Assembly: GCA_030040715.1 (NCBI GenBank)
Contig: JASHTF010000383.1
Span: 1 to 38,572, forward strand
DNA from: Gammaproteobacteria bacterium
GTDB lineage: Bacteria; Pseudomonadota; Gammaproteobacteria; Steroidobacterales; Steroidobacteraceae
DNA: 38,572 bases
Direction: 5' to 3'
In this document: in pieces, positions 28,964 through 37,630 of the stretch
Layout: every line of letters begins with the position of its first letter
How positions within the stretch are numbered: position 1 is the stretch's first letter
Notes under the pieces: model-generated
The model's input: the letters and a program-made list of their open reading frames with translations, nothing else
The model's database searches: none
Told to the model about the DNA's origin: nothing
Made by a program: the position numbers and the translations under genes

Positions 28964-30421
28964 ATGGAACTGGACGCCGAGCCCTCTGTCAGTCGAGGCC
29001 TGCTGATCGCGGTGGCGGTGCCGCTCGTCCTGTTCTTCGCCCTCACGGTCGTGGTGCTGGACACCGTGTTCCGCCATCTCGCCACCGCCTCGCTGCGCCA
29101 GGTGCTGGAAGAGCAGGTGGTTGCGCTGGTCAATGCGGTCGACCTCGATCCGCGCGGCGACCTGGTCGTCAATCTGCTCGATCCGGAGTACCACCTCGAT
29201 CTACCCAACTCCGGGCAGTACGCGACGCTGCGCGACGCCAGCGGTCGGCTGCTGTGGCGCTCGCCCTCGCTGAGCGGGACCGGGCTGGTGCTCGGCGGCC
29301 GCGTGCCGCGGGGCGGTGTGGAGTTTCGTTACCTGACCGCGCGCGATGGCACCCAGGTCGCCGAGCTGAGCGAGGGGCTGCAGTGGGAGTACGGCAGTGG
29401 CGCGGACAAGAGCGTCAAGAATCTCGTGTTCACGGTCGCGGCGAGCACGGTGCCGCAGATGCGGCAACTGTGGGCGTTTCGGCGCGAGATCGCCGGATGG
29501 TTCGGCGCGCTCGCGCTCGCGCTGCTGGCGACGATGGCGTGGATGATGCGCCGCGCGCTCGCCCCGGTGCGGCGGCTCGAGCAGGAGATCACCGAAGTCG
29601 AGGGCGGCACCTTGACTCGGCTCGGCGAGGCCTATCCGCGCGAGCTCGCGGGCGTCACGCGCGGCCTCAACGCGCTGCTCGAGTCCGAGCGCAATCGCAT
29701 CGCGCGTTATCGCGATACGCTCGGCAACCTGGCACACGGGCTCAAGACGCCGCTGGCCGTGATCCGCGCGACGCTCGGGACACCCGAGCCCGCCGGACAG
29801 TCCGCCGGGGCGGCGCTCGCGAGCACGGCGCTCACGCCGGAAGCCCAGGCGACGGTCCAGCTCGAGATCGACCGCATGGCGCAGATCGTCGAGCATCAGC
29901 TCAAGCGTGCGGTGGCGGGTGGCGGCGTGACGCTCGGTCAGGTTCCCGTGCCGCTGCTGCCGGCGGTGATGGAGCTGCGCGCGGCGCTGTTGAAAGTGCA
30001 TGCCAACAAGGACCTGCGCCTCGAGGTGGACGTGCCGGTCACCGCCGCGTTTCTGGGCGACAGCAGCGATCTACTCGAGGTGCTCGGCAACGTGCTCGAC
30101 AATGCCTGCAAGTATTGCCGCTCGCGCGTCGCCGTGAGCGCGCGCGTCGACGTCGAGCGCCCGCTGGCGCAGCGGCTGTCGATCGTGGTGGACGACGACG
30201 GGCCGGGGATCGCTGCGGCCGATCGGCGGCGCGTGATCGAGCGCGGCGTGCGCACCCACGTGCACGTTCCCGGACACGGACTCGGGCTGGCCATCGTCCA
30301 CGACGCCGTGACGCTCTACGGTGGCCAGTTCTTCATCGACGCCTCGGTGGCGCTCGGTGGTGCACGGGTCGAGCTGCAGCTGCCCGGGCGCTGGTCCGAG
30401 GGCGCTCTGCCGGGCGCCTGA
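28964..30421 (+). CDS. Sensor histidine kinase (PhoQ-like)
   Basis: Two TMs, LGNLAHGLKTPLAVIRATL (H box), LGNVLDNACKYCRSRVAV (N box), VDDDGPGIAAADRRRVIERG (G1), GHGLGLAIVHDAV (G2). Confidence 0.95.
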   Translation: MELDAEPSVSRGLLIAVAVPLVLFFALTVVVLDTVFRHLATASLRQVLEEQVVALVNAVDLDPRGDLVVNLLDPEYHLDLPNSGQYATLRDASGRLLWRSPSLSGTGLVLGGRVPRGGVEFRYLTARDGTQVAELSEGLQWEYGSGADKSVKNLVFTVAASTVPQMRQLWAFRREIAGWFGALALALLATMAWMMRRALAPVRRLEQEITEVEGGTLTRLGEAYPRELAGVTRGLNALLESERNRIARYRDTLGNLAHGLKTPLAVIRATLGTPEPAGQSAGAALASTALTPEAQATVQLEIDRMAQIVEHQLKRAVAGGGVTLGQVPVPLLPAVMELRAALLKVHANKDLRLEVDVPVTAAFLGDSSDLLEVLGNVLDNACKYCRSRVAVSARVDVERPLAQRLSIVVDDDGPGIAAADRRRVIERGVRTHVHVPGHGLGLAIVHDAVTLYGGQFFIDASVALGGARVELQLPGRWSEGALPGA

Positions 30422-30423
30422 AC

Positions 30424-31983
30424 TCAGGGCGGAACCTTGAATTCGATGCCCTGCGCGAGCGGCAGGGTAGAGCCCCAGTTGATGGTATTGGTTTGACGGC
30501 GCATGTAGGCCTTCCAGGCGTCCGAGCCGGCTTCGCGGCCGCCGCCGGTGTCCTTCTCGCCGCCGAAGGCACCCCCGATCTCGGCTCCCGAGGTGCCGAG
30601 GTTGACGTTGGCGATGCCGCAGTCACTGCCGCGGTGGCTCAGGTACAGCTCCGCCGCATCCAGTCGGCGGGTGAATAGGCCCGAGGACAGTCCATAGGGC
30701 GTCTGGTTCTGCAACTCGATCGCCTGCTCGAGCGAATCGACCGGAATCAGATAGAGGATCGGCGCGAAGGTCTCGCGTTGCACGATGTCCCAGTCGTTGC
30801 GCGCCAGCACGATCGCGGGCTCGACGTAGTGGCCTGGGCGCGGCAGTACGCGGCCCCCGACCAGCACTTCTGCGCCGAGCGCGCGCGCGGCAGCGAGCGC
30901 CTGCTCGAAGTTACGCACCGCGTTCTGATCGATCACCGGACCGACGAGCGTGTCGGGGTCGCGTGGGTCGCCGATGCGCGCCTGCCGGTAGGCGTGCACC
31001 AGCCGCGCGCGCAGCTCGTCCAGGCGCGAGCGCGTGACCAGGACGCGGCGCGTCGTCGTGCAGCGCTGTCCGGCGGTTCCCAGGGCACCAAATACGATCG
31101 CGCGGGTCGCGAGCTCCAGGTCGGCACTGTCATCGACGATGATGGCGCCGTTGCCGCCGAGCTCGAGCAGCGCCCGTCCGAGCCGCGCGGCTACCGTCTG
31201 GGCCACCTGGCGGCCGACGGCCGTCGACCCGGTGAAGGAGATCAGCGCTGCGCGCCGATCCTCGATCAGGGCGCGCACCAGACGGGTGCCGGGATCGAGC
31301 ACCAATTGAAATACCGCCGGGGCTTGTTGCTGCTCGAGCACCTGCCGGCACAGCCGCTGCACGGCTAGCGAGCACAGCGGCGTCTTGGGCGAGGGCTTCC
31401 AGACACAGACATTGCCGCAGATGGTGGCGATGAACGCATTCCACGACCACACGGCGACCGGAAAGTTGAAGGCGGTGATGATGCCGACCACCCCGAGCGG
31501 ATGCCACTGCTCGTACAGGCGGTGCTGCGTGCGCTCGGAGTGCATCGTGCGCCCATAGAGCATGCGCGCCTGGCCGACGGCAAAGTCGGCGATATCGATC
31601 ATCTCCTGCACCTCGCCGCGGGCCTCGCCGATGAGCTTGCCGTTCTCGAGTGCGATCAGCTGGGCGAGCTGGTTCAGATTCTGCCGCAGCGCCTCTGCGA
31701 TCAAACGCACCAGCTCGCCGCGCCGCGGTGCCGGCACGTCCGCCCATCGGTGCGCAGCCTCGACCGCGCGCCGCATGGTGGCTTCATAGTCGGCCGGCGT
31801 GGTGGCCGGGACGCGCCCGAGCCGGCGGCCGTCGATGGGACTGAAGCACTCGATCTCGTCGGCAGGAGCCGCGATGCCTACGGTGCCCGTGGTACCCGTC
31901 GCGGCCAGCGCTCCCGTCACCCCTTCGACGCGCAGCGGCAGGTCGAAGTGCCGGCACAGTTGCTCGATGTCGCTATCAGCCAT
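30424..31983 (-). CDS. Aldehyde dehydrogenase, ALDH7/antiquitin-like (possible alpha-aminoadipate-semialdehyde / piperideine-6-carboxylate dehydrogenase)
   Basis: GVVGIITAFNFPVAVWSWNAFIATICGNVCVWKPSPKTP, ISFTGSTAVGRQVAQ, LLELGGNGAIIVDDSADL, GTAGQRCTTTRRVLV, SGAEIGGAFGGEKDTGGGREAGSDAWKAYMRRQTNTINW. Confidence 0.92.
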   Translation of the reverse strand: MADSDIEQLCRHFDLPLRVEGVTGALAATGTTGTVGIAAPADEIECFSPIDGRRLGRVPATTPADYEATMRRAVEAAHRWADVPAPRRGELVRLIAEALRQNLNQLAQLIALENGKLIGEARGEVQEMIDIADFAVGQARMLYGRTMHSERTQHRLYEQWHPLGVVGIITAFNFPVAVWSWNAFIATICGNVCVWKPSPKTPLCSLAVQRLCRQVLEQQQAPAVFQLVLDPGTRLVRALIEDRRAALISFTGSTAVGRQVAQTVAARLGRALLELGGNGAIIVDDSADLELATRAIVFGALGTAGQRCTTTRRVLVTRSRLDELRARLVHAYRQARIGDPRDPDTLVGPVIDQNAVRNFEQALAAARALGAEVLVGGRVLPRPGHYVEPAIVLARNDWDIVQRETFAPILYLIPVDSLEQAIELQNQTPYGLSSGLFTRRLDAAELYLSHRGSDCGIANVNLGTSGAEIGGAFGGEKDTGGGREAGSDAWKAYMRRQTNTINWGSTLPLAQGIEFKVPP

Positions 31984-32028
31984 GATGATCTCCGAACGCA
32001 ATAATGTGGCGCAGCCGCGTCTGCGGAC

Positions 32029-33192
32029 TCAGCTCGCGAGCACTCGCTGGCGACCCGGCGCCCCGCGCAGCACCACGTCGGCCGAGACCTCCTTGCTGCC
32101 GCCGGCGGCGAGGTGCTGACCGAAGCGATTGGCGAGGATTTCGGGCAGGCGGAACGATTCCTGCGTGACCAGGCCGCGGTAGCGCTCCGGGTGGGCGAGC
32201 ACCAGATCGAGCACCGCGCATACCCCCGCCGCGGTACTCACCTGGATCGCCGACCAGAGCCGACCGGCGATCAGCTGCGGATAAATCTTGCTGACATAAC
32301 TCTCCTCGTGCAGCTCGCGCTGCTGCAGGCCCGTCACGGCGGCGTACACGATCACGACATCCTGCAGTGTCTGCGGCACGGCATTCTCCAGGATGCGCTT
32401 CAGCGTCGCGCGGTCCTGGTTGAGCTTGAGGTCATTCATCAGCAGCCGCATCTCGGCGCAGTGACCCGGATAGCGGATGGTCTTGTAGTCCATGCTCTCG
32501 CACTGCGAGCCGAAGGTCTGCGCGAGCGTGCCGAGACCTCCCGAGGTATTGAAGGCCTCGTACAGGGTGCCGTCGATCTCGATCTCCTCCAGTCCCTCGA
32601 GCGGCCGCACTTCCGTGAGCCGCCGGTCCGCGATTGCCTCGCAGGCGTTGCCGTACTCGTTGATGAGCCCCTCGGTAGACCAGGTGAGCGAGTACTTCAG
32701 CACGTTATGAGGGTGCTGCGGCAGAGCACCCACCCGCAGGCGCACGTTGCGCACGGTATCGAAGTGGCGGATGAGCTCGCCGCCGGCGATGCTGATGAAG
32801 CCCGGCGCGAGACCGCATTGCGGCACCAGCGCGGACTGCGCATCGCCCGCCAGCACGCTCACGCGGCGTGTGACTTCTACATCTTCGGTCAAATCGAAAT
32901 AATGCACACCCGCCTCGCGCGCGCCCGCCGCGACCAGCGGATTGCAGTAGTAGGGCAAGCTCGACACCAGCGCGTGCGGGTGCTGCGCGCGCAGCTCCTC
33001 GCGTAATGCCGAGGCCGCGCGCGCATCGAGGCGCAGCGGCTCGATATTGGCAAGCCCATGCGCACGCACCACGGCTTGCGCTGCGCCCTCATCGACGTCG
33101 GCGAGGCGAACCCGATAGGCACCCGTGTGCGCGAGTAAGCCGGAAATGAGCGCACCGATTTTGCCGGCACCCAAGACCAGCACCGTATGCAT
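32029..33192 (-). CDS. Saccharopine dehydrogenase-like oxidoreductase
   Basis: MHTVLVLGAGKIGALISGLLAHTGAYRVRLADVDEGAAQAV (Rossmann), GAREAGVHYFDLTEDVEVTRRV, VPQCGLAPGFISIAGGELI. Confidence 0.9.
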   Translation of the reverse strand: MHTVLVLGAGKIGALISGLLAHTGAYRVRLADVDEGAAQAVVRAHGLANIEPLRLDARAASALREELRAQHPHALVSSLPYYCNPLVAAGAREAGVHYFDLTEDVEVTRRVSVLAGDAQSALVPQCGLAPGFISIAGGELIRHFDTVRNVRLRVGALPQHPHNVLKYSLTWSTEGLINEYGNACEAIADRRLTEVRPLEGLEEIEIDGTLYEAFNTSGGLGTLAQTFGSQCESMDYKTIRYPGHCAEMRLLMNDLKLNQDRATLKRILENAVPQTLQDVVIVYAAVTGLQQRELHEESYVSKIYPQLIAGRLWSAIQVSTAAGVCAVLDLVLAHPERYRGLVTQESFRLPEILANRFGQHLAAGGSKEVSADVVLRGAPGRQRVLAS

Positions 33193-33242
33193 GCGTGACC
33201 CCTGCCAAAGCACGGGCAAAGCCCGCATGTTAGCATTGACGC

Positions 33243-34598
33243 ATGCGTTCGACCGACACGACGCCCTGGCATCCGGCCAGCTGGCAGTCGCTCAAGGCCG
33301 CTCAACAGCCGGTGTACGACGACGCAGCGGCTCTGAGCCGCGTGGTCGCCGCGCTGGCACGTTTGCCGCCCATCGTGGTCTCGTGGGAGATCGAGAACCT
33401 GCGCGAGCGGCTGGCCGCGGTCCAGCGCGGTGAGAGCTTCCTGCTGCAGGGCGGGGACTGCGCCGAGACCCTGGAGGAATGCGAATCCGACCGCATCGCC
33501 AAGCAGCTCAAGGTGCTGCTGCAGATGAGCCTGGTGCTGCTATCGGGGTTGAAGAAGCCGGTGGTGCGCGTCGGCCGCATGGCAGGTCAATACGCCAAGC
33601 CGCGCTCGGCCGACTCCGAGACGCGCGACGGCAAGACGCTGCCCGCCTATCGGGGCGATCTGGTCAACCGGCCCGAGTTTACGCCCGAGGCACGCCGGGC
33701 CGATCCGCAGCTGCTGTTGCGCGGCTATGAGCGCGCCGCACTGACGCTGAACTTCGTGCGCGCGCTGGTCGATGGCGGCTTCGCCGATCTGCATCATCCG
33801 GAGTATTGGGATCTCGGCTTCGTGCGCCACGCCGAGCTCGGCTCGGCTTACGAGCGCATCGTGCATTCGATCGCCGATGCGCTGGATTTCTTCGAATCGA
33901 TGACCGGCCAGGCGGTGCACGAGGCCACGCGCATCGACTTCTTCGCCAGTCACGAGGGGCTGCACCTGCTGTACGAGCAGGCGCAGACGCGCTTCATCCC
34001 ACGCCAGAATCGCTGGTACGATCTCTCGACCCACATGCCCTGGATCGGCGCGCGCACCGGGCAAATCGACGGCGCGCACGTCGAATTCTTCCGCGGCATC
34101 TCCAATCCGATCGGCGTCAAGATCGGCGCCGCCATGGATGATCAGTGGCTGCAGGAACTGATCGCGCGGCTCAACCCCCAGAACCAACCCGGACGGCTCA
34201 CGTTGATCCACCGCTTCGGCGTCAAGGACACCGAGCGCATGTTGCCGCGGGCGATCGAAGCCGTGCGCCGCACCGGCCACACGGTGCTGTGGTGCTGCGA
34301 TCCGATGCACGGCAATACCGAGACCAGCACCGGCGGCTTCAAGACGCGTCGCTTCGAGAACATCCTCAAGGAGCTCGAGCTGTCGTTCCGTATCCACGCC
34401 GAGCTCGGCTCCTATCTGGGTGGTGTGCACATCGAGCTGACCGGCGAGGACGTCACCGAATGCACCGGCGGGGCGCGGGGGTTGACCGACGCGGACTTGA
34501 AGCGCGCCTATCGCTCGCAGGTCGATCCGCGACTGAACTACGAGCAGGCACTCGAGCTGGCAATGCTGATCGCCGAGCGCAGCAAACGGCATGCGTAA
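33243..34598 (+). CDS. 3-deoxy-7-phosphoheptulonate synthase, class II
   Basis: SWQSLKAAQQPVYDD, FLLQGGDCAETLEECESD, VVRVGRMAGQYAKPRS, HMPWIGARTGQIDGAHVEFFRGISNPIGVKIG, WCCDPMHGNTETSTGGFKTR. Confidence 0.96.
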   Translation: MRSTDTTPWHPASWQSLKAAQQPVYDDAAALSRVVAALARLPPIVVSWEIENLRERLAAVQRGESFLLQGGDCAETLEECESDRIAKQLKVLLQMSLVLLSGLKKPVVRVGRMAGQYAKPRSADSETRDGKTLPAYRGDLVNRPEFTPEARRADPQLLLRGYERAALTLNFVRALVDGGFADLHHPEYWDLGFVRHAELGSAYERIVHSIADALDFFESMTGQAVHEATRIDFFASHEGLHLLYEQAQTRFIPRQNRWYDLSTHMPWIGARTGQIDGAHVEFFRGISNPIGVKIGAAMDDQWLQELIARLNPQNQPGRLTLIHRFGVKDTERMLPRAIEAVRRTGHTVLWCCDPMHGNTETSTGGFKTRRFENILKELELSFRIHAELGSYLGGVHIELTGEDVTECTGGARGLTDADLKRAYRSQVDPRLNYEQALELAMLIAERSKRHA

Positions 34599-34615
34599 GC
34601 GGCGCTAAGCCGCAA

Positions 34616-36439
34616 ATGAGCGTCGATACATTCGATCCCAAGACCTACGTGGCGACGCTGCCGCAGCGCCCTGGTGTCTATCGCATGTACGACGCCGACG
34701 GCGAGCTGTTGTACGTCGGCAAGGCGGCCAGCCTGCGCGATCGCGTCGGCAGCTACTTCAGCGGCCGTCACGACTCGCCCAAGCTCGCGGCGCTGGTGCA
34801 GCGGATCGCGCGCATAGAGGTCACCGTCACCGCGAACGAGCCCGAAGCACTGCTGCTCGAAATCAATCTGATCAAGACCCAGCGGCCGCGCTACAACATC
34901 GCGCTGCGTGACGACAAATCCTATCCCTATATCCTCTGCCCGCTGGAGCACGAATATCCGCGGCTGATGTTCTATCGCGGCGCGCCGCAATCCAACGCGC
35001 GTCAGTTCGGGCCGTTTCCGAGCGCCTACGCGGTCAAGGAGGTGTTGCTGCATCTGCAGAAAGTGTTTGGCATCCGCAACTGCCGCGACTCGTTCTTCGC
35101 CCATCGCAGCCGACCCTGTCTGCAGTACCAGATCGGACGCTGCTCGGCGCCGTGTGTCGGCTTGATCAGCCGCGAGGATTACGCGCGCGATCTCGCCGGC
35201 GCGATCGGCGTGCTCGAGGGCCGCAATGAGGAGGTCATCGCGCAGTTGCAGCAGCGCATGGAGCAGGCCGCCGCCGCGCTGCGGTTCGAGGATGCGGCTC
35301 GACTCCGCGATCAGCTGCGCGAGCTGCAGGAGATCCGCGCGCAGCACAGCGGCCAGACACGACGGGTCGGAGATACCGACGTCATCGCTCTGGTCGGCGA
35401 GCCCGGACAATATGCCATCTGCGTGCTGCCGGTGCGCGCCGGCCAAGAGCTCGGCACGCTGAGCCACTTCCCGGGCAACGCCCTGAGCGATCCGGCCGCG
35501 ACGCTGCGCGACTTCCTGCTGCTTTACTACCGGATCGAGACCGCTCCACCGCAGGTGTTGATCAACCTCGAGCTGCCCGATGGCACGGCTCTCGCCGAGG
35601 TGCTCGGGGCTGCGGTCGGCCGGCGTGTGCAGCTGCGGATTCCGCGCCGGGGTATGGGACACAAGTGGCTCGAGCTGGCACTCGAGAACGCCCGCAACGA
35701 CCTGCGCATGCGAGCGCTGAAGGCGGAGCTGATCGCCGAGGGCATGCAGGTGCTGGCGAGCGCACTGCGGCTGGAGGCGCCGCCGGAGCGGGTCGAATGC
35801 TTCGACGTCAGCCACACTGCGGGCGAAGGCGCCGTAGCATCGTGCGTGGTATTTACTCCGGAAGGAGCACGCAAGCGCGACTATCGACGCTACAACATCG
35901 AGGCAGTGACGCCCGGCGATGACTACGCGGCGATGTACCAGGCGCTGCGCCGGCACGGCGCGCATATCGCGCGCGGCGAGCGGCCGCGCCCGGATCTGAT
36001 TCTGATCGACGGCGGGCCGGGTCAGGTCGAGAGCGCCGCGGTGGCGCTGACCGAGGTGGGCTGTCCCGATCTGATCCTGGTTGGCATCGCCAAGGGCGCA
36101 GACCGGCGGCCCGGGCAGGAGCGACTCTATCGCGCCGGGCAGAGCACGCCGATCGTGCTCGACGCCGCCAGTGCGGCGCTGCACTTCATTCAACGTGTGC
36201 GCGATGAGGCGCACCGCTTTGCCATCAGCAGCCACCGCCGCCGTCGCGCGCGCCGCTTCCGAGAATCGGTGCTGGAGGCGGTGCCGGGATTGGGACCGTC
36301 GCGCCGCCGCGCGCTGCTGACGCACTTCGGTGGTCTGCAGGGCGTCATGCGCGCCAGCCTCAATGATCTACAGAGCGCCGTGGGGGTCGGGCCGGCATTG
36401 GCGCGTTCGATCTACGAACACTTGCATCCCGGTGCCTGA
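34616..36439 (+). CDS. uvrC: Excinuclease ABC subunit C
   Basis: ATLPQRPGVYRMYDADGELLYVGKAASLRDRVGSYF (GIY-YIG), CLQYQIGRCSAPCVGLIS, ECFDVSHTAGEGAVASCVVF, C-terminal helix-hairpin-helix. Confidence 0.97.
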   Translation: MSVDTFDPKTYVATLPQRPGVYRMYDADGELLYVGKAASLRDRVGSYFSGRHDSPKLAALVQRIARIEVTVTANEPEALLLEINLIKTQRPRYNIALRDDKSYPYILCPLEHEYPRLMFYRGAPQSNARQFGPFPSAYAVKEVLLHLQKVFGIRNCRDSFFAHRSRPCLQYQIGRCSAPCVGLISREDYARDLAGAIGVLEGRNEEVIAQLQQRMEQAAAALRFEDAARLRDQLRELQEIRAQHSGQTRRVGDTDVIALVGEPGQYAICVLPVRAGQELGTLSHFPGNALSDPAATLRDFLLLYYRIETAPPQVLINLELPDGTALAEVLGAAVGRRVQLRIPRRGMGHKWLELALENARNDLRMRALKAELIAEGMQVLASALRLEAPPERVECFDVSHTAGEGAVASCVVFTPEGARKRDYRRYNIEAVTPGDDYAAMYQALRRHGAHIARGERPRPDLILIDGGPGQVESAAVALTEVGCPDLILVGIAKGADRRPGQERLYRAGQSTPIVLDAASAALHFIQRVRDEAHRFAISSHRRRRARRFRESVLEAVPGLGPSRRRALLTHFGGLQGVMRASLNDLQSAVGVGPALARSIYEHLHPGA

Positions 36440-36440
36440 G

Positions 36441-37013
36441 ATGACCTGGAATCTGCCCAATGTGCTCACGTGGCTGCGCATTCTGGCGGTGCCGCTGGTC
36501 GTGGTGCTGTTTCTGATCGGTGCGCGCTCGCCGCACAGCCCGGCCGATCCGATCGCGGGGTTGTTGTTCGCGGCCGCCGCCATCACCGACTCGCTCGATG
36601 GCTATCTCGCGCGCCGGCTCGGGCAAACCACCCGCCTCGGCAGCTTTCTCGATCCGGTGGCCGACAAGCTGATGGTCGCGGTTGCGCTGGTGCTGATCGT
36701 GAGCCGCGATCCACGCACACTGATGGTGTTGACGGCAGCGGTGATCATCGGCCGCGAGATCGCCATCTCGGCGCTGCGCGAGTGGATGGCCGGCATCGGT
36801 CAGCGCGCCGCGGTGGCGGTGTCGCGCATCGGCAAGTTCAAGACCATTCTGCAGATGACGGGACTCACGCTGCTGCTGTTTCGCAATGACGTCGCCGGGC
36901 TGCCGATCTACCTGCTCGGTCAGTGGCTCACGGTGATCGCCGCGGCCCTGACGCTGATCTCGATGGCGGTGTATCTGCGCGCTGCCTGGCCGCACCTGTC
37001 GGCGTCGAGCTGA
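36441..37013 (+). CDS. pgsA: CDP-diacylglycerol--glycerol-3-phosphate 3-phosphatidyltransferase
   Basis: MTWNLPNVLTWLRILAVPLVVVLF; DSLDGYLARRLGQTTRLGSFLDPVADKLMVAV (CDP-alcohol phosphotransferase motif); directly after uvrC. Confidence 0.96.
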   Translation: MTWNLPNVLTWLRILAVPLVVVLFLIGARSPHSPADPIAGLLFAAAAITDSLDGYLARRLGQTTRLGSFLDPVADKLMVAVALVLIVSRDPRTLMVLTAAVIIGREIAISALREWMAGIGQRAAVAVSRIGKFKTILQMTGLTLLLFRNDVAGLPIYLLGQWLTVIAAALTLISMAVYLRAAWPHLSASS

Positions 37014-37014
37014 G

Positions 37015-37074
37015 ACGCGCGTCGTCGCCACGCGCGCCGTCGCCACGCGTGTCGCTGCCGCGCGCGTCGGCGCG
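37015..37074. repeat. Imperfect 15-bp tandem array (about 4 units) downstream of pgsA
   Basis: acgcgcgtcgtcgcc / acgcgcgccgtcgcc / acgcgtgtcgctgcc / gcgcgcgtcggcgcg. Confidence 0.75.
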
Positions 37075-37239
37075 GCGCTCGCGTTCCACATAAAACCAGC
37101 CCGACTGTACCCACGTGCCGACGTCGCGACGCAATATGTGAACCGTGTCGCGACGCGATGTCCGGATCGTGGCGCCGCGGCAGGATACCGCTCTATATAG
37201 AGTGCTGGTTCATAGGTATCGCGGTAGCTACGCGGGACC

Positions 37240-37626
37240 ATGCATCGAAAGCTCAAATTTCTCGTCGTGGACGATGTCGCCACCATGCGTCGCTTTATCA
37301 AGCAATCGCTCCGCGAGCTCGGCTATACGCAGGTCAGCATGGCCGCCGACGGCGATGCCGCCATCGCGCTGCTCAAGAATGGCGATTTCGACTTCGTGAT
37401 CACGGACTGGAACATGCCCGGTACGCCCGGCCTGGAAGTGTTGCGGCACGTGCGCGCGGACGAGCGTCTGGCGAAGCTCCCGGTGGTGATGCTCACGGCC
37501 GAAGCCAAGCGCGAGCACATCGTCGAGGCGGTGCAGGCCGGCGTGAGCGGCTACGTGGTCAAGCCATTCTCGGCCAAGACTCTGAAGGAGAAGATCGACC
37601 AGGTTCTCGAGGCGCCGGCCGCGTGA
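37240..37626 (+). CDS. cheY: Chemotaxis response regulator CheY
   Basis: KFLVVDDVATMRRFIKQSLRELGYTQVSMAADGDAAIALLKNGDFDFVITDWNMPGTPGLEVLRHVR...VVMLTAEAKREHIVEAVQAGVSGYVVKPFSAKTLKEKI; followed by cheA. Confidence 0.95.
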   Translation: MHRKLKFLVVDDVATMRRFIKQSLRELGYTQVSMAADGDAAIALLKNGDFDFVITDWNMPGTPGLEVLRHVRADERLAKLPVVMLTAEAKREHIVEAVQAGVSGYVVKPFSAKTLKEKIDQVLEAPAA

Positions 37627-37630
37627 CGCG

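Noticed and set aside
34538-36325. 595-aa minus-strand ORF opposite uvrC
   Set aside because: Antisense shadow of uvrC; repetitive Arg/Gln/His composition, no domain signature.
37091-37124. Sigma-28 (FliA) promoter upstream of cheY (TAAA ... GCCGACGT)
   Set aside because: The spacer is about 22 nt, whereas the known consensus requires about 15 nt.
37014-37239. tRNA genes after uvrC-pgsA (seen in E. coli)
   Set aside because: No GTTCRANNC T-arm-like sequence or cloverleaf pairing found by eye in this interval.
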